A stretch of DNA of 64,000 nt from Tetranychus cinnabarinus (lineage: Eukaryota; Arthropoda; Arachnida; Trombidiformes; Tetranychidae): NCBI GenBank assembly GCA_022266195.1, contig WHVY01000002.1, positions 4,913,001 to 4,977,000 on the forward strand. The letters run 5' to 3'. Below are positions 36,129-47,100 of this stretch, piece after piece. Each line of letters opens with the position of its first letter. Positions within the stretch are counted from its first letter, which is position 1. Under the pieces are notes generated by a model that was given only the letters and a program-made list of their open reading frames with translations, ran no database searches and had not been told where the DNA came from. A program made the position numbers and the translations under genes.

Positions 36129-37184
36129 TTAATTAGGCTCATTCAAATAGTTATCTAAATTGATTCCTGGTCCAGGGGCACCTGATGTACTTCCCATTGA
36201 GGCATAAGTTGACATGGGCATTGGTGAATAACTTGAACCATTCATGTAGGACATGGCCATTGGAGCTGAGGTTATCGGATTATGAATTTGTGTAACATCA
36301 TACCTGCCATAAAGTCCAGTTTGCGGTGTCATTCCGGGTGAACCATATGCAGCTACGGCGGCATGTTGTTGGTAATCATGCATGGATATTGTTGGATAAC
36401 TGTTACTCATGCATCCATTCATTTGATAGAGATCACGAGAAACACTTAATGCGGCTGCAGCAGTTGCAGGGCCCGACGAAGATCGTGATGGGTCCGGAGT
36501 TAAAGGACCTAACCCATTAGCAAGTGCATAAGGTTTATCTTTTTTCATCAAAGTCTTAGTCTTTCGACGTGGTCGATATTTATAGTCCGGATGTTCTTTC
36601 ATGTGCACTGCTCGTAGCCTTTTGGCTTCATCGATAAAGGGTCGCTTGTCAATTTCAGATAACAACTTCCACTCGGCACCAAGCCTTTTTGAAATTTCCG
36701 AATTGTGCATCTTCGGATTTTCTTGGGCCATTTTCCTGCGCTGCCCTCGAGACCAAACCATAAAAGCATTCATTGGCCTTTTCACTCGGTCATGTTCCTT
36801 TTTTGCTGCCAGTGCAGCAGCGGCAGAAGCAGCAGCGGCAGCGGCTGCAGCGGCGGCGGCGGCTGTTGCTGGTGAGGAAGATGAGTTGGTGGTTGATGGT
36901 GTGTGTGATGAACAGTGTGATGAGGTTGGGCTTGATGAATTGTGATTCACAGTTGTGGATGATGATTGATGTGAATGATGAGATGAATTGTCACTAGCAT
37001 GATGATGTTGAGAAGGATGATGATGATGATGTTGCGATGGGTGATGGTGAGATGGATGATGTTGAGATGGATGGTGATGAGCCGGGTGGTGTTGCGATGG
37101 ATGGTGAAGATGGTGGTGTGGTGATGGTGAATTATTAGATGAACCATTAGTTTCACACAAGTCGTACATACTGTACAACCCCAT
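36129..37184 (-). CDS. SoxB1: SoxB1-class HMG-box transcription factor (Soxneuro / Sox1-2-3 type)
   Basis: A complete 351-codon single-exon gene. The HMG box spans residues about 132-210 (36555-36791): DRVKRPMNAFMVWSRGQRRK, then NPKMHNSEISKRLGAEWKLL, then RPFIDEAKRLRAVHMKEHPD and YKYRPRRKTKTLMKKDK. The Sox signature RPMNAFMVW and the post-box RRKTKTLMKKDK identify group B1; B2 proteins usually have RRKPKT. The domain binds the minor groove at ACAAT/ACAAAG-type sites and bends DNA, and SoxB1 factors specify early neuroectoderm in animals. The N-terminus is unusual: residues about 22-72 are His-rich with PSQHH/PSHHH repeats, and about 108-127 are mostly Ala. The C-terminus is Ser/Met/Tyr-rich (MSYMNGSSYSPMPMSTYASM) and probably activating. 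The ATG is in good context (AACAATGG) after a CAA-rich leader. Lack of introns is usual for SoxB1 genes. Confidence 0.97.
   Translation of the reverse strand: MGLYSMYDLCETNGSSNNSPSPHHHLHHPSQHHPAHHHPSQHHPSHHHPSQHHHHHPSQHHHASDNSSHHSHQSSSTTVNHNSSSPTSSHCSSHTPSTTNSSSSPATAAAAAAAAAAAASAAAALAAKKEHDRVKRPMNAFMVWSRGQRRKMAQENPKMHNSEISKRLGAEWKLLSEIDKRPFIDEAKRLRAVHMKEHPDYKYRPRRKTKTLMKKDKPYALANGLGPLTPDPSRSSSGPATAAAALSVSRDLYQMNGCMSNSYPTISMHDYQQHAAVAAYGSPGMTPQTGLYGRYDVTQIHNPITSAPMAMSYMNGSSYSPMPMSTYASMGSTSGAPGPGINLDNYLNEPN
36804..36863 (-). repeat. polyalanine tract in SoxB1
   Basis: GCN codons (GCC, GCA and GCT mixed) encode 12 Ala, one Ser, then AAAALAA just before the HMG box. The mixed codons argue for a selected tract and against recent slippage of one triplet. 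Confidence 0.85.
36969..37121 (-). repeat. His-rich tandem repeat in SoxB1
   Basis: The coding DNA is an imperfect tandem array (plus-strand units like GATGGATGGTGATGA) encoding repeated PSQHHP and PSHHHP motifs over about 50 residues. Such tracts are often length-variable and low-complexity. Confidence 0.85.
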
Positions 37185-37345
37185 TGTTGTTGTTACTGTT
37201 GTTAAATTTTTTTGAATTGTTTTTTGTTACTGGTTCAACTGATCTCTTCTAACTGATGTCGGTCCTTTACAGTTGCTGTACGTTGTTGCTACTGGTTAGG
37301 TGAGATGGTGAGGAGCCATGCGTGGCTCTGCCTTAAAACTGCGCA
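37185..37345 (-). promoter_or_regulatory. SoxB1 5' leader / proximal promoter region
   Basis: Just upstream of the ATG the minus strand is an unstructured CAA/AAC-rich leader. Further up are two TCAGTT initiator-like strings and, at 37313-37328, a GAGCCA/TGGCTC inverted pair with a 4-base loop. No clear TATA box is visible. The exact start site cannot be placed. Confidence 0.4.
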
Positions 37346-37513
37346 AAAACTCACTAATACATGTTGAACATTATCCAACCCAAACTATAAACGATCTTGT
37401 TTTGTGAACAAAAATTCAAGAAACAAGTTTGAACAAAAAGTTTACTGAAAAAATTAATATCAAATCAAAAATCAAACATTGTTTTACAATTAGTAAAAAC
37501 TACTCACTTTGAT

Positions 37514-37672
37514 ATGTCATTCTTGGAAGCAGCAATTCATGAATCAAAACCCATATCTGAAGTTGTCAATTGGCCTTTGATTGTGCAGAAGTATTATGAA
37601 TCAATAGGAGTGGCCTCACCTAACACTGGAACTGATCAAGATGAGATCATGGATGATGCCTCAAATGAATGA
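37514..37672 (+). CDS. small ORF, 52 aa, unknown function
   Basis: An ATG-started frame encodes MSFLEAAIHESKPISEVVNW, PLIVQKYYESIGVASPNT and GTDQDEIMDDASNE, then TGA. It looks more coding-like than its surroundings: balanced amino-acid use, few runs and an acidic C-terminal tail. The frame is open for about 27 further codons upstream of the ATG (back to a TGA near 37430), so it could also be the 3' exon of a longer gene or part of a retrocopy. It lies 330 bp from the SoxB1 start and is transcribed away from it, so the two could share a bidirectional promoter. I recognise no family. Confidence 0.4.
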   Translation: MSFLEAAIHESKPISEVVNWPLIVQKYYESIGVASPNTGTDQDEIMDDASNE

Positions 37673-40600
37673 GCTTATCAATTTTAACCCAAAATTTTAA
37701 ATAACGTTGGTTAGGATAAATGTTTGAATCAAGTTTATCATTGTAAAATAACTCAAGATATCCTGATTCAGATTGATTGACGTAAGAAGTTTTCGTTCGG
37801 GTTGAGAATTGAACCTTTGATTTTGAACTAAAATAACCTGATGATTTATCTAGTTGAACTTTTCAACAAGCCGATTCGATTTGTAATTAGCAATGAAGAG
37901 CTCGATTAGCGATTGAATTGAGTTTTGTTGCTTTCATTTTTGTTTTCACAGTTTTCCATGAATTTGTAATTCTGATCAATTTAATTTGATCCACTCAATC
38001 TTGACCTTGTCTATGGAAATTTAACAACAAAAAAGACATTTGGTCAAATATAATTGGGTCAAAGGTCTTGGGCATTATTTCAGGTAAGGGTTTAGTAATG
38101 CTTTTGTCATTGCTTTTTTTATTGTAAATAGTATAAAGGAGTGTCTTGACAAAAAGATGAAGATGAAGAGGAAGAACCGTTTTGAAGGTTTTTTTTCTGA
38201 TTATAAATCACAGTTAATGACTTTCACTATTGACCAGAGTATTTAAGGGACAATTTTTACAGAAGGTTAGAGGTCATTTCAAATGAGCCACACACTGTAA
38301 TGGTCAAAAGTGAAACAAGAGGGGTTAAGGTTTAAGGTTTTTCTTGTTGAGCGTAAAGTGAAAAGGGTAACATTTGAATAATAAAAGCGATTGAACATTT
38401 CACCTTCACAGTCAAAATTTTGTCAATTTACTGTTGGTATGAAGTGTTGTTTAACTCAACAAAAATGGTTTCTTATTTCTTTATATTCATGACAATCAAT
38501 TGATGAACAAAAGGTTGAATTTAGAATTGTAAAGATGTAAAAACCAAGAAGAAAGCAAAACGCAACTAAACTATTAACATTTCAAATTGTAAAGGTTAAA
38601 TGAAGAAAAAGATTTCAATACTTGATTAACTTATTGGCTAGAAACAAATTTCACTCATTTTCAACAGATTTCACCAGTCAATCTCGTGACATGAATCCAT
38701 TTCATAGCATAATCAAGCCTTCATAACGATCGATACTAAAAGCTAATCGTGAAAACCTCAACAAAACTAGACTCAAAAAGTTGCAAAGGAGCGAAATCAG
38801 TTCAAGAACAAAAACGTTTGGTTTGGGGCATAACAACTTTTATCATTTCTCGAGAAAATCGAGGTCAAAGTTGAAAATTCCATCGCCTTTAGTAAAATTA
38901 TGGAACCAGATTTTCCACTCGTTTTGTTGTAACTTTTCAGGGAAAACCAGAAATAGAAATTTCTGTTTCTGTACAAGAGGTCACTTCGATTTTCGGTTTA
39001 ACCTGGAGTTTCGAGCGATAGTGAGAATCAAATATCTGGAACTTATTAATTTGTCGATGAAAACGGTTGATGGACATCAGCAATCGAAAACTTTGCCAAT
39101 TTATTGACAGTTCTAGGTAGATGATTATAACATGAACACCTGATCTTAAGTTGCAAGATATTTGTTGACACTGGAGGCAGATCTGTGAGTTAAAACTTAT
39201 TTGTTCAGCTAATGATTAGCTGCTAATGAGAATTTTTTGCAACCTTTTACTGATCTTTTTGAGGTACTGTGGTTAGTTTGAAAGAAGCGTAGGTTCACTT
39301 TGATATAATTGATAAAATCTTATTTTTGATCATTGAAATGTTCATGTTTAATCAAATTTTTAGTAATATGATAATTGATTGATTTGTAAAAAAAGATCGA
39401 TAAAAATCGTGAAACACTTTTTTTCTTCTCCTATTATTATATTAATAATTAAGGTGAACTGAAATGATCAACTAACAAATGTACTCATATTGTTACCATC
39501 AGCTGTAAAGTACGTAAAGTACCCGAACAATGAGCATAATCCAATGCTAGAGGGTCGAGTGTGCAGCATTGAAAAAAGTGTGATTCTCTCCTCTGTTTAT
39601 CATATCAATATTGACAATGAAAGTAATGATGATAATGTGACTCTCTGTGTGTGAGTAAATGAAGTGAGTTAAAGATTAAGGTGATACAATTGATCGTTTC
39701 CATGGCAGGGTCAGTCTATTGTTTATTTGTTTGCCAATGTTTCTGGCCCACGACCAAACAAACATGATCACCTTCCAATTCAAGTAGCATTTGTAAGGAT
39801 ACAGAGTAAACTTGGAATAATTTGGATTCCCATTTTGTATGATGACGATGATGAGGAAAATAATACATTTACAGGTTGCAATATCTTCTTCTCTTTTTTT
39901 TCATCTTCTGCATCTTCATTTTCTCTCTTTTGTCATTACCATCATGATGACTTTTAGTCCGTGTCTTCCTTTAAATCTTTTAATCACCCAAATATCCAAC
40001 TCTCTTTCTCGCTGAGAGTCATGATAGCGTGACACTTGAGACTCGCCTAGAATCCATCTGATTGTTATTCATGTTCAACTCCGTAAACGCCCTTCCTTCA
40101 TTCAACATCCTTTATCATCATTTCGTTATCCACCATAACAGCCTCTCATCATCATCATCATCTCATATTGTTTTTTATCCTATTTCAGCCAATTTATCTC
40201 TATACAATCTAATCTTATCAAATATAAAAAGTATCGAGAATCTGAAACATGGTCAAATCAATGTGTCGAATTGTGAAATTGAGTCATTTTCATTAGCCTG
40301 TCTTTTCATTGAAAAGTTCAAATTTTGCTCAACTCGAGAAAAAACACTTTTCTTTTTAAATATTTAACAGAAATTTTGAAACAAGATTTTCAATTATTTC
40401 TCATTCGATTTACTTCGCATTTAGATTCACAAAAAATTCATCCAGACTAAATTTTGAAGAACAACTAATTTTCATTCTGTAAATTCAATTTTTGATTGAA
40501 ACGATTGACGATTCATGATGAAAGTGCTAACAATTCAGATGGATTTTCATATTTTCACCTGTTAATGTTTACTTGGTTAACTCTTATTGATAGTGCAGTC

Positions 40601-42957
40601 CTTTTGATTTTTGATTCAGGGACAGTTCGGTTCAATATTGATAAAAATGTTTGATGGTTTTTGATGAGATCAGGATTAAGTTTTAAAACAGTATTCAATC
40701 AAAATAGATGTTACATCTGAATAATTAAACCGAACTGGCCCTCCGTTAACAATCTGTCAGTCGTCATCCTGAATCAGTCTGATTTGCTCAGATAAAGATA
40801 TTCATTCAGTTTGTTCATGTTAGGTGAGTTGAATCTAGGAAACAGTTCTTATTGACTTTAATCACACCGATATATTTCAAATTTTATTCAGTTGTTTCTA
40901 TCTTATTGAGCTTAGACTCGGATAAGTTGACAAGTTGATGATTTTATAAAACAAAATGAACTGATTACGTACATTGATTGTTGTACAACCAGCAGCCAGC
41001 TGCAGGTTTATTCAACAAGAGATTTTGATTTTTGCAACTCTGGTTATGAAAGATTGTCACCTAACCAAGGCTACTTGAACCGATAAAAGTTGTCCGTGAA
41101 AGTCAATTGTTACCGTGAAATGTTACTTATCCTTAGCCTACAATAAGTTTACTGGTAAAAGTAATTTCCTTATTTATAGCAACTTGAAACTTGCGGGTTC
41201 ATCAGATGGCAATGAGAGAAAAAGCAATTTTGATTAAACTAATCATGAACTTTTCACATTCTCATCATTATCATCATAAAGAGAATGAAGAAAGGGAAGA
41301 ACAGAAAGAGAGAGAAAAAGAAAGTTTAATGAAAAGTGGCAATGATGATGATAACAGTGTATATTGGCCATTAAAAGAGACTTTTATTTATTGGTTATCA
41401 TTTTATCATTCTTACCTATTCTTTCAGATAATCATGAAGGAAAACAGAGCAACTTGAAAAATCAGAATAATGAGCAAATAGGAAAAGATTAATGAATGGA
41501 AAAGTGCACAGGCAAGAAAAAAGAGAAGAAAATGTTTCCTTTTTTCATCCTTCTCTCTACTCTTCACCTTAACCCACACAGAATGATGATGATGATGATA
41601 ATTGATGAGCAGCAATTTACAAGATAATAAAAGTTTTTATCAATCAGAACTGTTCAAATCTCGGACTTTTGTTCCACTCTTAATTTGTCTCCAATTTTTG
41701 ATCATTAAACATGATCTTCATCTTCCTCTATTTACATTCACCATTTGCACCCAAAAGATGAAAGAAGAAGATCTTTTTCATTTTAATGTTGATCAAATAA
41801 AGAGAAGCAATTTGTCCTTGATTTGATTCCTCAAATTGTTGACTTATGGTAAGAGTATATCATATGTAATTGGTAAATATAATTTAATATCATGTTAACT
41901 TGTCATGATAATGGAGGATAATGAGGAGGCTCATCAGAATCATTGTTTGATTAAATTTTTGTTTACTCAACTTTTCAATATAACAAAAAAGTACGTTGTT
42001 TGGTAACCATTTGAGGTGAGTAATGTCAATATTCAAATGAATATAAATTAATTCATGATCAGCTTTTTGTTACACTTTTGTCAATGTTACAGAGTAAATA
42101 CAGTTTCATCTGGGCAACACTGTCATTCCGATAATTCATTAGTCCAACAATTAATCAATCCAATTTGAGTCATCTAAAAGTGAAGCAAAAAAGGTCTTCT
42201 CTTTTTACTGTCCAACATTACTTTTCACCCAAACAATGATAAACATCATAATCATCATCATCATTTCTCTCCTCTTCATCCTCTCTTCTTCCTCCTTTTG
42301 AATTAACTTTAAATTGAAAATGATAAGTAACATTAATTTAAACTGTAAAGTGATGGTTCATCCTTCACTAAACTGGGAAGGTAAAAGTGAGTTTTTAAAA
42401 AATGATCTTCTTCTTCTTCCCATCCTCTGTGGTCTGTTTAACTGTAAACTAGATGATGGTGATAATGACGATGATGATCATGTTGGTGGTGATGGTGATG
42501 ATGATCAACATTAAACTGGCAACCTAACATTTGATTGATTGTGTGGCTTCCCCATTTTAAGGTCTAATGAGGTTAGACTTTGGTGATGTTACAATTTGAT
42601 TAAATAATAGCAAAATGGTGAAAAAAGTTACCACAATTTTTAAACTTTATTTAAATTGTTTACATGTGCAGAGCTTTTTTTGTTGCGCTTTCCTGGTTTA
42701 CAGCAAAAAAATGACGCCAAATAACTTCATCTCTTTATTGTATTCATTTCAATTTACATTGAATCATATCTAATTGAATCTTTTACTTTCCTCACTGTAA
42801 CTGATTGTTGGCAAATGGTTGGCTACATTAACCATCCTTTCTATATTGGAATGTAAAATTTTGGACATTTTACAAAGCTTTTTTACTTTCTTGCAGGAAA
42901 AAGGAAAAAAATATTTCATTTATTCATTAATTTCAATTTTGGGTTAATTTTTTAAAT
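37673..42957. other. intergenic DNA upstream of SoxB1, no supported gene
   Basis: This is presumably part of the SoxB1 5' regulatory region. A 7-bp stem CAATGCT/AGCATTG lies at 39542-39571. A CAGCTG E-box sits in a GC-richer patch near 40991-41005. CAT/ATG runs occur near 39840, 40150 and 42250. Frames seen here are short and unrecognised. Confidence 0.4.
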
Positions 42958-43720
42958 GGCGCGCGTAAGGATTTTGCAGATTTCCCTCTCTTACACTGAT
43001 TACTCCCCTTTTTGATCAGAAGGTTAATTGGTTGTATCTTTTGTCTTTTGTTTCACTAATTTGGATTTATTAATTTGATTTGTGGTTTTTATTTGTAATT
43101 TAGTTTAATGTTTGTTGTTTAGGTTCAACATTTTATGTATTTAACTGGTTAACTCGTCTTGTGACAAAATTTGGTGCATGAAACGGGTCTTAAGGTAAGC
43201 TCTTTGTTCATCTTTACTTTTGTTTTAAGACGTTTTGTGTTTGGTTTGTTTTAATTATGCTCTCTATTTTATTTGGGTTACTTTAGGTTTTACCTGTGTG
43301 GTACTAAACTTTGAATGACCAGATAGTGACTGACCATCTTATGTTTTTTTTACTTGAAAGGTTCGTATGCTTTTGTGTCTTCCATTTGAATTTTAAGTTG
43401 TTTTCACCAGATTTTTTTTCTGGATAATTGTGTTAACCATTTTATTTACTGTATTTTTGGCTCCTCAGATTTTTTCAAGGAAACCAAGGAGGAGATGGAA
43501 TGGAATAAGAAGTGAGCCGAAGGTGGAGATTCTGATTGCTTGGTTGATTTGATGGATTCTTGGATCTTCTAAATGAGATTTCATTAAGATTATTACTGCC
43601 CTGGGTCCTTTGATAAAGATATTGTCAATTTACGCAAGAGCAAATCTTTTTAAGTTTGCACCAAGAAAACAGGAACAAGGAGAAGGAGAAGAATGAGAAG
43701 ATTAGGATGACGGTGATGAT
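42958..43720 (+). ncRNA. candidate spliced transcript (possible lncRNA)
   Basis: A CpG-rich patch (GGCGCGCG at 42959) stands out from the AT-rich background and could mark a promoter. Downstream, AAG|GTAAGC at 43194/43195 is a strong donor. About 270 bp later a pyrimidine-rich stretch ends in GGCTCCTCAG (43466), a good acceptor followed by a purine-rich exon-like segment. No long frame spans it, so a non-coding RNA is the simplest idea. This is inferred from signals only. Confidence 0.22.
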
Positions 43721-44074
43721 GCTGATGATAAAAAGAGAATGAAAGAAGGATGACTGAATCATTTAGACTCGTGCAAATGAACACATTTCCTAATGTTACC
43801 AATCAGAGTAAGAAAATTTAATTCACCAAGTTAGTATGATGGAAATTAATTAAGAAAAATCAATCAATTTAAGAGAATTGCAAAAAAACGGTTGCCTTAT
43901 AAGTTACATGTTTAAACACCATTAGAATGATAATACACTGACAAATGACAATGATTATTGTAGGTTAATAATATAAATAGTAATAATAATCAGTAAATAG
44001 GGTGATAATGAATAATGATAGCGGAAACAGCAAATCGATGGACTTAATTGTAATAATAATTGAATTAAATGTTG
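43721..44074. other. AT-rich intergenic DNA, no gene seen
   Basis: Only AT-rich sequence with AATAAT-type runs. Confidence 0.4.
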
Positions 44075-44100
44075 ACTATTGACTTATTAAAGTCAATAGT
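44075..44100. repeat. hairpin with perfect 11-bp stem and 4-nt loop
   Basis: ACTATTGACTT at 44075-44085 pairs exactly with AAGTCAATAGT at 44090-44100 around the loop ATTA. The right arm is followed by a T run. It could be a cruciform-prone site or a dimeric binding site. Confidence 0.75.
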
Positions 44101-47100
44101 TTTTCATTTTCCTCAAGTGACAAGAAGAAGAAATTAGATAAATTATTATTGGTTTTGATTCTGTTTATTGTTATTGTTGGATGGTGTTTAAACTTTATTT
44201 TTTATCCTAATGATAACAACTGAACTGAAAATTAATGAGAAAAAGTTCAGAGATGAATTTTGTTCTCTCTCTCTATTTCTCTTAACTTCCGGGGAGTTGT
44301 TCGTATGTTATTGACAAATACATTTTTCAACAGAAAAATGATGATTATTATGATGTTGATAGTAATGATGATGATGATGATGATAATTTTCTCCCTGAAT
44401 CACTTGATGCAGAAAGAGATGAGGCCACAAACTGTGAGTCTCGAGATTGACTCACTTTAAATCTCTTTGAGGTCAAAATAGTCTTTGGTGCGTGTTTGGC
44501 ACGCGTCAACGATAAGGAAGATGTAAAGATGAAGTTGAAGTTGAAGATGATGATGAGAAAAGGTTTTTTTTCGCTACTGAAAAAATCAATAGATGAGAGT
44601 TGAAAATCAGCAAAAGTGAAACTAAAAAAGATCAAGCTTGCGCTTATTAACTGTTGTGTTCAAGTTGTTGTTATTGTGTGCATAAAGAAAGTCATATTTT
44701 GTATTTATTTTATCAATGATATCAACTTTGAACAGGAAAGAGGTATAAGAGTGTGTTTGTCAGTGTGTTTCTTGTGAGAGTGATGAGGATGATCAGGATG
44801 ATAGGGAAGATAGGGAAAGAGGAGAGATTTTGATTGAATGCGAATTGAAAAAACAATCAAAGAGAATCAAGTGAATCTTGTTAGGGAATTTACATTATTT
44901 GTATTGACTTTGTACAGACGCTTGGCTGATTACAAGTCAATCTAATGTATATTATGTGTCAATGTGATTGAATGAACTCTCAATGATCCATGAGATCCTC
45001 TTACATCTTTTTTCATCCTCATTTTATTCATCTTGATCATCTCTTTTTATTCCCTGTTTTTACCTTATCAATTTTTATCATCATTTTTGGACGCAAGGGT
45101 TGAGTGTATACAATGAGCAAAAACATGTTACCAATTATGATAATAATTATGATCTTTTTTGATTGACTTACATTTTTCACAAATCTGTAATTTAATCAAT
45201 TTTTAACTTTATTTAACCTCATTCAGTTGATACATTTATCTATTAGGCTGTAAGACTTTCTTTCCTATTGGTTGACTTTTTTTACTTGTGAATCATGAAG
45301 GTTTTCAATGAAATTGGATGATGTAAATTTTTTAGCCCAATTTGACACAAACTTAACTGTAAATTGTTTTTTTTCCTCCCAACATTTAGCTGGTTTTGAT
45401 TGGAATGGCACCATTTAAATCCTGTTGGAGTTTTCTATCATTCATCAACGCTTTTCAAGAACTTTTGTCCTATTGTCCTGAAATCAGATCACTAACTCCA
45501 TAACGATGATGCATAGAACGGTTTTAATTTTATTCAATTCTCACCTGGAACTATCGACTCAACCAGAATTCCTGTTGAGTAATGATACAACTGCTAGATC
45601 TATCTGAGAATGCTGTTATTCCTGTTGACGATAACTAGGATCCATTATTTTCCTTATTCAAAAAACAATTCATCTGTTCCAAGTATTGAATATTCAGTGC
45701 TTTAAGTGAATTGGAAGTAATACTGGACTCGATATTGAGTCAATACTTGTTCAAGAGTAAAGAATTATCAATGCTTCAAATGGATCAAAACCAGACCAAG
45801 AATCATGCTCATCAAGACAATGTCAGAAGATTGGAAATTTATATTTATTATTCATCAGAATCAATATATGGAAATCAATCTTGAAGCAAGTCCCTGGTTA
45901 TGATTATATTGATCAGTAAAACAAATGCAACTAACTCGAGAGCCTCATATTGTCCCATCAACCTGTGCCCAGTGATGCCTCCAGCTTGGCCTTAAAATTC
46001 ATGCTTACTCGAAGCTTCTCTGTGACTGTTGATTTACTTCCCTCGATTGTTTAAATGATGTTCAATTGTACCAGAAATAGATCTAAATTGTTGCAATTTG
46101 AATTGTAAAAATGTTGGTTGGTTGAACAGAATGAAATGAAAAGGTTATCATGTAAACTGCCCATGAAGCTGAATTACAAACCCAAGGAGAGAGAAACGTG
46201 AATAGGAAAGAGTTGCAATAATTACCTTCACAACTTAATCAGTCCAAGTCAGTCCAATTTTCAATTGGCTTTAATCAGCAAATTGAATATTTCACTGAAT
46301 CAAACAACTTTCAATCAATACTGATTAAAACTCAACATATTCATCACTTTTCAGTTGCAACTGTTTAATTTCTGTTCAACCGATACAATCGTTTCACAAA
46401 GGGAAAAAAACACCTCCTAATCTAACCAATTCAATAATACTGTTTAATTTTTTTCTTCCCTCAATTAATCAATTTGAAGAAAAATCTTAATGACAATTGC
46501 CTGCAATTAGATTATCTTACCTTTTCATTCACCTGACTTATAATGATTGATTACTTCTTTTCTTGATAACTTGTTTCTTTTTTACCTCAATAATTCATTT
46601 CTTTTCTCATCTCAAATAACATTTATAAACATATATACACATTTGTAATAATTGTTACTGTCTTGGTGAAGAAGAAAAAAAAAGTGCAACTGTTTTGCTC
46701 CTATTTAAGGTCAGGGTTAATGAATTGTTAACTTTTCTAATTATTAATTGCTAATGAATGGTTTAATCACATCCAACCAGCTCTTGAAGACTGTTTACCG
46801 GGTTGATCCAGTTAACGGTTAAACAAAGTAATTGATCAATTGTCAAACTGTTAACATTAAATGTAATCTTTGGAAAGGAAACATTTTACCAAAAATTGAA
46901 AAACGGTTAATGATATAAGCTTGGTGGGAGAGTGAAAAGAGGAAAAACTGTGGGAGGAAAAGGGCATCGGTCAGTTGGAGCCAGTTTCATCATTTTGGAT
47001 GGTCAATCGTTTTCCTTTATTTCAATTGCCATTGGTCGTGTTAATCAACAAATTGAAAGCCTTTACCAAGCAAAAAAAGAGATTCATCTTTATGGCCATT

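Noticed and set aside
36601..36945. Plus-strand open frame opposite the SoxB1 polyalanine tract
   Set aside because: It is the antisense shadow of the GC-rich SoxB1 coding sequence and has no independent support.
36947..37156. Minus-strand frame rich in Ile, His and Thr
   Set aside because: It is an out-of-frame reading of the SoxB1 His-rich repeat.
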